A DNA stretch of 64,000 bases. Source: Harmothoe impar. Its lineage: Eukaryota > Annelida > Polychaeta > Phyllodocida > Polynoidae. A model generated the notes under the pieces. That model was not told the DNA's origin, ran no database searches, and saw nothing but the letters and a program-made list of their open reading frames with translations. Below are positions 22,236 through 36,027 of this stretch, piece by piece. Made by a program: the position numbers and the translations under genes. How positions within the stretch are numbered: position 1 is the first letter of the stretch; each line of letters opens with the position of its first letter. The DNA lies in assembly GCA_947462335.1 (NCBI GenBank), contig OX381721.1:7440001-7504000 (forward strand), read 5' to 3'.

Positions 22236-25200
22236 ATGGAGACGACCCCATCACTACTCTTTCTATGCGTGCTCGCCCTGGGAGCAGTGCCTGGGTCTAA
22301 TGCACATCACACTGAGGGAATGCCAGAACAGACTCCAGATCTGCTCATAATGGACAAGTTGTTGAGACTTTTGGATGTTAAGCAGACAACAAACAGCACT
22401 GCCGCACCTCATCTCAGTCTGCAGCAGACAGATTTCATCATCCAGGAACTCTATGAACGAGTCGGCTGCACATCATCAACCTGCCAGGTAGGTTACTGAC
22501 TTGGTCAAATCTAATTTTCAGAGCCAGATACAATCTCTAAAAGCTGTTACTGATAGTTCTATCCTTGGAAGAACTGTCCTGTTTAGGGGAACTGATCTAG
22601 GTCATAGGTTAAATGCTTTAACTAATAGGTAGGGGAGACCGGGGCACGTTGACCACCCCGGCATGTTGAACCTCCACTTTGCTATTCTTTTGGGAATTTT
22701 CCAGCGGTTTGCTTTGTACATTGCCCCCTAATAATCATCGACATGTCAGAGTAGCAGCATCATGTTCATTTTGGGATGCTGATGAGAAGCCTAGACAATA
22801 TAAAAGATTTATGACCTTGAAAGTAAATATTTGCAATTGTTAAACTTTTGTTCTTGTGTTGTTTCATAATACTGCTGGCCTAAGATCTGTATTGACGTCA
22901 AAGCATACATATGAACTCTTGAATAGAATCTGATTTTACTCCTACGTATGTTATGCTATTTGAATGACACCAATCTTATCTATGATGGCCAGCATGGGGT
23001 ACATTGAACCACAAAGATTGGGGCAGCTTGAACCAAGCTCAAGGTGCCCCAATCTCTTTGACTGAATACTTATACAATATTAGTAAAATATCAAGGTCAG
23101 ATAACGTGGATTCAAAGACAAAGAGATACAATTTGGTAGCAGAATGCATAGTTTGCAAATTGTGATGATAAATTCTCTTGTGGCATATTCACAGTGTCTT
23201 TATTCCCAGATTTATCATTTTTCAGGAGCAGAATAGAAGAATATAAACAAAGATCTATATCTACTTGACAAATAGCAGCAAGCCTCTTAAGATAATTCAT
23301 ATTAACCCAAAGGGAAATTCGGAAGGTTCGAACCCAGTCACTACTTTAGAAACTATGATTGAGTGACCCATGTGCATTTGTATTTTTTTATATTCAATCG
23401 AATGCAAAAGTAAAACTAGCAATTATTTTCAACTAGAATTTTAAGTATATATAGATATAATTATATTGTTGATTATTTCAATATGTCTGGTTCAAGGTGC
23501 CTCAGTGGATAGGTCAATCTACCGCATGCATGGGGCACTTTGAACAACTCAAATATTCAAAATTTCTAAATAAATACAAAACGTGACCATACCCGCCGTA
23601 CCATAGGTTCTCATATATCGCAATGATACAAGGTAACTGCGTGATGCAAAAATCTAAGTGCAGGTGACTTTAATAAGATCAGCAAAGAAATGAATCTGTA
23701 CAGGTGGTTCAACATGCCCCAGTCTCCCTGAATGGTCATTTTCTCTAACCCTTACCGTTTCTCTAACCATAAACCATGATTGTATAACCACTAGTAGAGT
23801 ACATTATGATAACCATGCAGGTGCTATCACAATGAACCTCTGGGCATCTTTTGCTTTGCATGCATCCACACATGCTTGGCATCTGAAGCTAAAAAAATAC
23901 CTTGCCAAATTGTCCAGTAGCTGTCACAGCACAACAATCAGAGAACATATTCAATGTTCAGTGTAAATCTTATATTTCATTAATCTAGAATGCATATGCT
24001 CATTATACGCACGCTGTCAATAGGAGAAAGATATCCTGTTACCTCCTTATTGACAGTTTGAAGAGTCAATGAGAGAATAAAATCCCCCTATTGACAGTTT
24101 GCACTGGTAAAAAGAGATTTATCTTTCTCTTATTGTCCACGAGAATTTGTTTCTCTTATTGACAATTCGAACTGTCAATAAGGAGATTATTTTCTGTTAT
24201 TTGCAATTCGTTATTTACAGGTTCAAACAGGATACTCTGGTCACAAGGTCAGGGACTTAGGACACACTTTTATTGGAAGGGGTAGTGCAAATGCTAATTT
24301 ATATGTAAATGTGTACACCAGCATATTGTAAACAGGTCTTATGATTGGCCCTCTTGAGCAATAAATAATTCATCTTTTTCTATACCACTGTATGAACTTT
24401 GGGTCTATCAGGGGAGGTGTTTTGGAAAGTATATGCATTTTCTTTATAATCTCTGGGGAACACAGGCATATTCAGGCCTACCTCCTCTGTGATCAGGGCC
24501 CTTTCATTTCTTTCAGCCACTGAAGGTACTACATAGCTAGTTTGATTGCAGCTATATGACACATTGATCTATCGTATGCCCTTCTAAAGTTCTATATAGT
24601 TTATTAAAGGGATGGTGCATCTAATAACAGGACACACACCCAATCTGGCTGCTTATTGATCCATACTAACCTATCTGTCCTAGGCTATAAAATCAATTAT
24701 AGCCTGTATATTCTATACACATTGTTCAATGATGTCCCTGTCAAACCATACAGAACAGAGTAGAATATGTGTGGCCAGAACTTATAGTAAATAAGTTTGG
24801 CTCTCCTTGTATGCTTATCATATCAGTTGGCTGAGAATATTATAGCAACCTTAGCACTTACCACCGATCCATCAATAACATACAGTGGCACTGTGTATTG
24901 ATGTAGAAGTAGGGGTGGAAACATTTGTGATATCAAAGCATAAGCGATCCAATAATCATCTACATAGTAAGCACAATATAGAGGTGCAATATCAAGGTGG
25001 CCCAAATTTTGCTTGCGTGGTAACTTGGTATCGAGCAACTATCCTAAATAGGGTATAGGGTATAGCCAACCTATTCCAAGTACAGACCTTACCATAGAGC
25101 CTTCTTAGCTCGTCATTCTTTTCAGTTTTCATTGCAGAGTAAATTAAAATCTTTACTTGCATGTCAGGCTGTGAATCTAGTTACAAGTGTAAACCCTGCT

Positions 25201-28200
25201 TACAAACTGTATACTGTAAACGTATAGGATATTATCGCACATGTATATTTTCGCGAATTGACTAAATGCACTTTCACATGTATTTAAATTCGCGGATTTT
25301 GCAGTATAGTAGCTGCATGACTTTACTGGATGATTATAATTATCACACTCGTTGTGCTGTTTGAATCAAATATCAAGGGATCAAATATCAGATCGATATT
25401 TGACGTCGTCAAGTGATATCTGACGTTGTCAGTCACTTTTACTACGTAGTCAAGGTTGTAAAAACAGCTAGGGCGTCCTGATTGGCTGTTGCAGCATCAA
25501 TGAACTGACGTGTGTGTTGCATCACAAAAACGATCCTCGAGTAAACATTTCAGAAAAGTAGAAATCAAATCTTCATTTTCGGTGAAAATATTCCAATCTA
25601 AGAGTTTAAAACATGACCCCCGAGTTATTTATGTGTAGGCATCGAATTTTAAACTAGTTTTATGCTACAAACTCTCTAATATGTAATAAAGAGAGTATTT
25701 GTTGTCAGTACCGAGAGCGGCGAGAGTACGCTTCCTTGACCATGCACTGTATCTAGTAGGAGGAGTGGCCTCGGAATATATGATGTAATGTTTGGGGTAC
25801 TGAAAGGGGCTCATCAATGGTACATAGCTACGTATGTTTTATGTAGAATATAGGCCCTATTTCTCATTAATTCTCAATTCAAACATTAGAAACCCTTTAT
25901 CATTGATAACTGCCCCTTTTTCTCGTGTGATAAAGATAGAATTTGGTGATTGGCAGGTCCTCTCATCAATATCTCACTTTCTCAGTCCCCCTCTCGAGCC
26001 CCCCTGTAGGGGCCTCTCGAGGGGGACTGAGAAATGTCTCGAGCCCCCCTGTAGGGGCCTCTCGAGGGGGACTGAGAAAGTGAGATATTGACGAGAGGAC
26101 CTGCCAACAACCAAATTCTATCAATAAATTCGCTATGTACATAATTATTTTCACTATTTTAAAATCCGCGGAAATCGCGAAAATATGTACAGCGCAAAAT
26201 AAAGTACGTTTACAGTAGTAAGTGAAGGTATTTTGGTAGGCTGAGGGCCTAAACAACTTCAATGGTGTTGGATGACAAAAAAAAATATCGAAAAACCGTA
26301 TGGCAGGCCCTGCCTCCATCTACATTGATGTTTTATATGCCCTCCCTAGATATTACCATAACATTAACTACTGCCTGAAGAAAAGATTACATACCCAGCA
26401 AATTGGCGTGATATTGAGTGACTGTGAGTGAGTCCCTCACGCATTGAGTTGGTAAAATCCCAAATGAGTGATGTGTTGTCAATATTAACTCAACCTCACT
26501 CACACTCACACATGCGTGATGAAGCAGCCTCACTTGCACTCACGCATGCGTGATGACGCAGCCTCACTCGTACTCACGCATGTGTGATGACGCAGCCTCA
26601 CTCGTACTCACGCATGCGTGATGACGCAGTGTCACCAAGGATCACGCATTAAACCGTTTGCGTCAGGGGATCATATTTCATTTTGATTTTTTTTTTATTG
26701 AATACATCAATTGAACTGTTCATCAATTAATCTGTTCATCCTGTTTCCAGGGTTACTTGTTTGGTAATTTCTCCATTGCTGGCTTGGTTGTCTTCCTCTA
26801 TGCATCTGTTGTAAATGTAGGGTTCCTTCAAATACTTTTGGGAGTACCTGTTGAAATGTAAGCAAATATAAAGACTTAGTTCACCAGAACATATATGCCC
26901 CTTGAAACCAATATATATCTCATGTCTGTTAACCATATGGCTTACCAGCAGCAGATGATATTCAACAGTAGTATATTATATGTTACTCTAAAATTCACAA
27001 TCTAGAAGTACACATTATAATTGAAATACTGTAGGACAACCCACCTTACAACTGTTCTCCTTGACTGTCTCTGCCTGTCTGCTGTGGAAGCTACTACTCT
27101 ACACTGAGAACAAAGGAAATGGCGGGAAATTTGAATTTAACCAATCAGAACCCAGGAAACCTATATAGTGTGTCATTGTGAGTGATGATGCGTGACGCTG
27201 AGTGAGAGCTGACAGGCAGTCACTCATAGTCACGCATCCGTGACAACCTGCCATGTTTGGTCAGATATAGCATGTGCCCCTATTATCACCCCCTGCAACA
27301 TAATGTATTGCCCTCATATTAAGTGTTCTTAACTCTTTCACATGATTGTATGTGACCATGTTGGTCACTGATCACCAGACTTTCAGATTTTTGTTAGACT
27401 TAGGTCAATCAATGTCTTAATACTTTGTAATATGTAGTTGATTGCCATTCAGTGCTATGCCCCATAGACAAATGTAATCCTCAGTTATGCATTGAAAATG
27501 AATTTAAACACCTTGTTGTTGACTATCATTACATTCCCTTATTACATATGTTTACAATCATGTAACCAACCCAGTTGATTTATGGGAGGAAATTAACATT
27601 TGACTGATATACCCCTTTACTATGTACAAGCATCCATACTTCAAATGTGAGCCTCTGCCACAGAGGGCAAGTTGTAAGATGAGTGATCATGCTCCATGCT
27701 GAGTGAGAACTGACAAGCAGTGGCTCATTGTCACGCAGTGCTAACTCACAGTTGTTGTAAGATGAGTGATGATGCTCTATGATGAGTGACAATTGACAGG
27801 CAGTGGCTCATGCTGACTCATTGCGTGATCACGCAAAAGTATGGTCACTCAGCATCACCAAACATGACTCATGGTGACGCCAGTTTGCTGGGTAGTAGTT
27901 AATACACTAAAACCGCAGTTATGGGAATTGAATAAATTATTATTACTCAAACATGAAATTGTATTACAGCAGCACTCGTTCTTGGTCCCTTTCTTGAGGA
28001 AATTAATGTCACCTTGATAATTGTGTTATTTTATAAAATACATAAAGACATTAAACACATATTCTGAGATATTCTTTTTTAACCTTGGATTCAAATAAGC
28101 AACTATATAAAATGCATTTCTGCCAGAAAAATACATTGAATAAAACTTTGGAACGTGTACAATTTTTTCACCAAGGAATATTTTCAGCCCATTTGAATGG

Positions 28201-31200
28201 ATATTTTAGATATTACTTGACATGGACCAAGTAGTGTACGTCTACATACTAAGTATTATAAATACTTAAGTTAATTTCAAACAATTCAGATAATTCTTTT
28301 CCTCATTCTGATATCAGTGTTTAGATGTGAACAGACTGTCCATGATGGGTGCTGCACCATCAGCTGGTCTCACAGAGGAACAGTTCATCACAGCTGCTCC
28401 TGTCCTACTCTTCCACATCCATGATGTCTCAAGGTCATGTGAAGAGGTTGTTCAAGGTCAAACTCCTCAGGACCTCACAAACTGGTTTGTCAAAGGTGAT
28501 GACTTCAATGGCAGCAAGGATAGGAGCTTCAGGGCATTGGTGCAGGAGGTTTTGGACAGAATTAAAAAGTCTTACATCCCTAAATCGTTAAGAGAAGGGG
28601 AGGAATCTGCAGACAATGACCAGGTCAATATCTCATAACTTTCTTGGAATTTGAGTATTTTAGTCCCAAATAGAGAGGATTTGTATACATAATGTTTCTT
28701 AGGCAATGTAAACTTGAATATTAATATGTGCATGCAGATATCATAATTGAACCCCATCCCACCCTATTTACCCTTTCAAATACGTGAATTATGTCAACAG
28801 TAATTGTGCTCAGGGTTTAGGTTGTCATCAAAAACTTTGTGGATGGCAATCTTTCCTGTTACAGCACATAGAAATGCAGAGCACAAATATCTTGTTTCAA
28901 AAGGCTGTATGGAACTGTTTTGCAGTGCTTTGACTCTTACCAACTCCTGACAGCGGTTGGCATCACTACTGAGGCTGCTACTTCAATCCAGGCCTCTCAG
29001 GTGGCAGCACTAACCCTTCTATACATGCTGCAAGGTTAGTGCCACATCTACATGTGTTACCTTACATGGGTCAAGGTCTGGTGAGTGTGCAATTATTGTT
29101 GATACATTCATGGGAAATCGGGGTCTCATGCAAGATGAAAGGCATATCCATGCCATGGCAATTAAGTTTGTATGTATCAAAATTATTGTCATTTTCCCAG
29201 ACCTAAACAGTGACAATGACGAGCAGTGACAATTTTGATGGATTTATCTAAACATGAAAAATTCTTTTGATTGAAATGGTAACTTTGAATAGTGCTCCTG
29301 CTAGCGTTCAAAGTAGCCTCGAATTTTAAGAAAAGAAAAGAAATCAATGGAGTGTCTGAATATTCCATAGAAATTCTTTAAAGAAAAGGATTATTTGTTG
29401 GTGTATTCCTCTTCCAATTAAGCAGGCTTAATGGATTAGTTAAGTGACACTTTACTTTGTACAGTGCAAAGTTGCAGGTAATGGCTAAATTCATTTTAGG
29501 GTGGCAGCCATCTTAGATTCACTGCTGAGCAGTCATATCAGGATATTCTTTTAAAAAGTGACATATTTTCATAAAGGTTATGTAGACAATAAAATGAAAT
29601 ACATAGCCAAGAACAATCATATATAATTATCTCACAAAGAAAAATGTGAACATAATATGATTTTATTTTTGTTGTATTCAAAGTAGCCCAGCTGTTGATT
29701 AGAGATTGGGAGAGAGGGTGAGAAAGTAATTAAGTAATGCTACCCTTTTCTTAAACAAACCTTTATAAAAACAACATTGATCATTCTTGCAGGGAGAAAT
29801 ATCAGTGCCCACTGCAGCAGTCTGCCATATAAAGAGGAGCTACTCACAAACCTGCTCACACAGATCGGTGTCCATGGTAATGAGCTGCTCACAGTCAAAG
29901 GTTAGTGCTGCATTCTGTCTTCTCTAGACATGAACATCTTCTATACTCACTCAATGCTTGATGCTCTTCCCCTTATGAGCAATTAATGGGAGAAGAGTTA
30001 AAGTCATAAATATAATAGATTTTGGTTATATTCACAGTAAGATGAGATATTGAAACTATAATCCCTCATTGGATTTTAGATCACACATTTTCTGAATTGA
30101 GCTGATCTGACCCTGTTTGACAGTAGGGCTATTGGAAACCTCTTTGTGTGATATGCATGGAATACCGGTCTCATGACATAAGCAAATAACATTTTGTGGA
30201 ACTGCAGCACTGGCCTGGTTGTAGAGTGTTCACCTCACTTTGGATTGCAGATTGGTAGTTTAAATACCAGCCAAGGCGAGCGAACAGGTCATTTACAAAG
30301 GTATACCTACTTCCAGTCTGCCTTGCATTCCACAATACGGACCAGTTTGGACCGTACCCTCAAAGCTTGGCACTCATGAACCCTGATATAATCTAAAATA
30401 GCTCTATTGGATATATTGTGCTTTACATAGTTGAATCAAAAAATGATATTGACTACCGGTAATTCTGGATTCTAAATAAAGCACAATATGTTATATGGAC
30501 TTGCGCTGGATTTAACCTGCCTATTTATTATAGTATATATTTGACTCGACACAAAGCCAATGAGAAAAAAAAAATTCCACAATATATAAATGACAATGTA
30601 AGTGAGCAGCGAGCTGTCCCACCTCTCCGGGCGGTAACCAACGTACACAAGCAACATAGCGACAGAACATAGGGGGCGCCCCTTACCGGGTAACATGGAT
30701 TGGCGCGCGCGAACAACCTCGCCAATAGTGGAGACAAGGGACTCGTATCCAACCAATGACTATGAGTAGTATAGTATGTATCGGAACGGGACTATAGTTA
30801 AGTACTGTTTATTACTCAATCGACCTGCAGCCAATCAGAAGCCTCCATTTGACCGGAAGTGACGTCACATGCCCATATAAGGGCATACCGGAAGTGACGT
30901 CACGTGACCTTGACCTAGTTAGAGGTCAAGGTCATGACTCAGCCAATCAGAGGCTTCCATTTTGACCGGAAGTGACGTCACACGCCCATATAAGGGCATA
31001 CCGGAAGTGACGGCATGTGACGTCACACGCCCATATAAGGGCATACCGGAAGTGACGGCATGTGACCTTCACATGTACATATAAGGGCATACCGGAAGTG
31101 ACGTCAAGTGACCTTGACTTAGTTAGAGGCTTCTGATTGGCTGGTACACCGGAAGTGACCCATTTATGCAAATGAGGGGCCTACTTCTGGTCAAATGGAG

Positions 31201-34200
31201 ACCTCTGATTGGTTGGGTCATGAAGAAATGTGTCTCTTAATTTAATTTTGTTTAGGAAGTGATCGATTTTAGGATCACGCGACCCGAAGTGACCTGATGA
31301 GTCACGTGACTAGAAGTGACGACGACACATGCCTTAATTAGACGATTCAGCAGCGACCGGAGGAAGTGTCACTTTAAGAGGACACGCTAGTTAATTGTTA
31401 TATTTGTTTTACTTACTAATAAAAGAAGACGTATGAAAATAAACACAACAATAATTTTATTTTATTTTTTTATTTTCTTTTTTTCAATTCTAATAACACT
31501 CTTTTTTTGAAAAGATGCGCTCAATCAATCAATAACACACTTTTTTTTCATATTTTAAAGGACTCGTTGTCACACCGTTAGAATGCACGCGACGCTTATA
31601 ATACAAGTAGCGCACGTCATCTTTCTCTATGGTGTAAGTGTCCATTTTTGGTTCGTACCACTTTTGAAATTTATATTTACTGCAAGGAGAGTTTTTCGTT
31701 TTCGAAAACATTTAAGAAGACGACTACTTCTGTACACTTTTTTTGAGATTTTCTTTCACCGGTGCCGCTGATTTGATCGTAGCAAATGTAAGTCTTAGGG
31801 TTGACACTTAGGATCCCGTCACCTTCTCACGCCGCTTTCTTTTCTTTCTGAAGTATGTCTCTCTCAGGCGAGGTTTGACTACACACAGGCAAACATCAGA
31901 GGCACACAATAGCGCTAATTCTACCTTCAGACAAAGGTCAGGCACTGCTGGACTATAATAGATGGGTCAAGGGCTATTCTAGTGAGGGTCAGGCTACGCC
32001 GGACATTCAATAAAAAGCTGGAGTTTGGCAAACTTGCTTTTGAAAGTCTGTCCATGCGGGATCCTCATGCCATAGTCTGGCAATGCTGAACTCTTGGGAG
32101 AGTATGCCGGACTCTTGCTGGCCAGACTTTCAAGCAAATTTGCCAAAGTCCAGCTTGTTATTGAATTTCCGGCGTAGCCTGACCCTCAGTAGAATAGGCC
32201 TTGACTCATCTATTATAGGTCAGCAGCGCCTGACCCTTGTATGAGAGTAGTATTGGCGACATTGGCCGACTCTGATATTTACCCGTGTGTACGGCGGGAG
32301 GAGGGGGTTCACAGCCACTGCTTGCGCTTATAGAGCGCTACTAGCGGAGGTCTGGATGAGGAGACTACGGCGTTTGTCTTTTGCTTGTGCAGCTGCTGCT
32401 GCTGCTGCTGACGATGTCACGGATGCCGCTGACAGATACTGCTGCTTGTGCTGCACGAGACTGAGTAGCCGCTATTACTAATGCTACTAATACTAGTATG
32501 AGAAAATACATTTAGTCAATTGATTAAATCAAGGAGGTTTTCTGACTTCAGTGGATCGTTTAGCCATCGGCCACGGGCAAAACTTGAAACCATTTTATAC
32601 ATGGGACAATTGGCAGAGTCGAAACGTGTTGGTACCATAGGGTCGATCATGTTCATCATCAGTTCAGGCAAAGGAAGTGTGTCGACAGCACGCGAAAACT
32701 TCATGTCTGAATGTTTCAACACAAGACTTTTTATCACACTCACACAGCTGCTTTGAAGAGTGAATCCTTGACCAAACTTGTGCTTTTCCAACACAGCTTT
32801 GGCCTCTTTCTGTGCAGTAAGGGATCTCTCTTTCGGGTTCATCTCAGTGCTGTCTAGCATGTCCTCAAAGTCTTTAACATAATGTTCCAACGGACTACAA
32901 ATGATGGACTCCAGATCATCGTCCGCATATGTCGTCTCCTCGCACCATATTGTGTCTTCGCCTGTTTCGAATTCCGTCATTTTCTTGACAATCTCCTCCT
33001 GAGTGCCTTGCATATATCGAAGCTCCTTCAAGGAGTTGATAACTTGTATGGCGAAGACTGACAAACTTGAAGGAATTTCACCACAGTCAGGCCAAGTATA
33101 CGGAGCTAAGAAAAATAGCTCTAACAAAATCTTCTCCCTCTGTCCAAATGAAACTACTGTTCCGATGAAGTTGAAGCATGCTTCTATCCATTGCTCCTTG
33201 GTGACATCCTTCCAATGTTTCTTTACCTCACATGCATCATAGGGCACCGTTTCTCTTCTTGCTTCAAGTGGGAGTTGCTTTTTCTTTCTTGGACTCATTT
33301 CGAGAGGGTTTCGATGCTCTGTAGCGTCAACACTTTCATAAATAAAGAAAATAGCAGAACTAACCATCGTAACGTGCTGAGCGAGCGTAGAGTGGACGAT
33401 GCTACGAAGATGAAGGGCGGGTGGAGAAAGTGTGACTGGTGACAGCGGCGTTTCACTCCTTATGTACCCTGTCCTAGATAAGCCTCTTAAACGGCTGAAA
33501 AGACTCTCTAAGTACAGAGCTTCTACCGCAGGTGGGTTTAGACTTAAGCAGCTTAGTTCACACACATGTCTGTTAGAAAAAGCTACTTGCACACGTGCCT
33601 TCCTTTTTTCACTAGTATTCACCCTCTGCCGACTTATAAGACACCTATACACTCTTTCTCGTGAAATCTATGGAAGATGATGGAAGGACCACTGACTACA
33701 TTTTCTTTGATCAGAGCGTGGAGGACGGCGTCGAACGGAGGGAACGTTGTGAACACGGCTTATAGGTTTTTTGGAAGAGGTCTTGTAAAGTCAAACTGGC
33801 GAGAGAGATGGCGTCTTTCAACATGACAATGCTGCTATGTTGGAAAAAAATAGCGTGATTTTTTCAAAAAAGATTCTATGAAAGATTTGACGTCTTCGTT
33901 GTTGTAGTGGATCAAGTAATCTGTCATAGTTTGCTTCTTCTTGTCATACTAAACTTTCTGACATGTGGCGTAGTCGGATTTCGGCCATTTTGACGCCCGT
34001 CAGTTCGCTGTCAAAAGTCGATCTCGGTGGCAGGGGTTTTTTGTTTACTAGTTTCTTGGTATACGTCATCCATTCGTAAGTAAAGCAACCTTTCTCTTCG
34101 TTTGTAGTGAAAGCTCGCAAATAATTCGCGTAGCTGTAACCAAGTGCTAAAAAAGTTGACTACTACGTCCAAGAAAACTGTGTGTAAACCGTCAACTATT

Positions 34201-35965
34201 GATTGCTTCTCTTTATGACGCTGAATTGTTGGTTTCTTCGGTCTCCGGAGGCAAATAACGAGTGAAGGCGTATTTTTTGATCAGGTTCAAGTCGTAACTC
34301 TCCGAGTTGAAGCGTACGACTGGAGCTTGACGGATGTATCTCAGAAGCCGCTTCTTCAGTTGAACTAACGGTTGTCTGGTGTGAGCTGCAGCGAAGCCGC
34401 CTGGAGAAGGGGTGAATGTCGCTTCCTCTAGCAGGAGAGCTTCACCTATCGCTACATGTAACTTCGCTAAGGTTGGTCGGTAAACTTCTAGCACAGCTTT
34501 CTCGATGACTTTGGCGTTCTCGTTTATGTGATTTTAAACTCGGTCTAACAAGGGGTCGGAATCTGCGTCGGATTCTCTGACGTACGCTGCCCCTCCTACC
34601 CCGGAAAGTCGTATGCGACGCTAGCCGACATCGCTGCATAGAGGGCAAAACTTAGGTATTGTTCTTCATTTTTCTACGGGTCACTCGTGATTGTACGGTC
34701 TTTTAAAAATTTTGAAACACTTTTCGCAAACGTCCTGCGGCATGTTTTTCTTTTTTTTGTTTTTTCACTTATTTACCAAATATTAAAAAAATAAACGTTG
34801 TTTATCACTTCGAATACTAGACGCCTCTTACCACACGATGCTATTAGCATAGTGAAAGACGTCTGTAGTGTAGGATCGATTTCAACAGATGTCCATCTTA
34901 CTGCAGGGATCAGACGAGAGTGGTCAACACTGGAGTGTCACAGCTCACTTTTATTTCTTTGGGTACAGCTGCATACAACCCTTGAACATACATTGCGACG
35001 TCGCCGCGTCCCATGTAGTCTTCCAACACTTTCATCAGAGCCATAGGCTCAGACGTCTCGTTGTACTTCCAAGCTTTCAGCACTTCATAGACAGGGTTCT
35101 TCACAGTCCTGTCAGAAGGCACAGGTTGAGAGATGGAAGCTACTTCATGAGAAGTCAACCCTAAGTAGATCCCTATGGTCTTCCAGCCTCTAGGGCAGAG
35201 CTCAGCTAAAAGAGAGAAATATTTCTGCACTTTCCACTCCATGTCTCCACTCTCTAAGCCATCCCACATGTCATGCTTGTCCATGTACTCACGTGAGAAT
35301 TTGATGAGGTCCATACGGTAAGATTCTTCCAAGGCGGCGGCTAGGTCCTTCCACCTACTAGTACAACTTTTCTGGTACCAAGTAGTGAACATTTCTCTAG
35401 CTTGAGTTATGACACTTGTCTCACAACTGAGATATCCCATATCCTTCAAGTTCACTTCAAGGAATGAACCTAACCGTATGTAATCTGATGTCGGCAACTT
35501 ACTACTTATTTTCAGTAGCATAGCGTCTGACAAGTATCCTAACGGCTCTGCTTTGAAGTATGATGATACAGGTACTACTGCAGCAGAACCAATAACAGGA
35601 GCAGCGTCTGCGCTGGTATCAGACGACTCGTTGTCGGAACAGGGCAACCACATGACTTCGTAAGGTATTGGTGAGGGCAGTCGCCACGGACCGGACGCAC
35701 TACCAGTGGAAATGAGGTCGAAAAACGGACTGTGCGCCCGTGACCCTTCGGGTTCCTCGTACGCCTCGTCGTCAGCGTCGTTCTCTGTTTCACCCTGTTG
35801 CTTTAGGACATGCATGTCTACTACGCGCTGCTGGGGCTGAGTGTCCGAATAGCTGTAAGTCTCAGCGCGAGCAGCGTTGATGGCGTCGGTTGATGAAGCG
35901 GTGGAGAGGTTCTGTGCAACGTGCTGCGTGTCAGTACTAGTAGCGGTAGTCGCAGCAAGAGGTGT

Positions 35966-36027
<62 letters not shown>

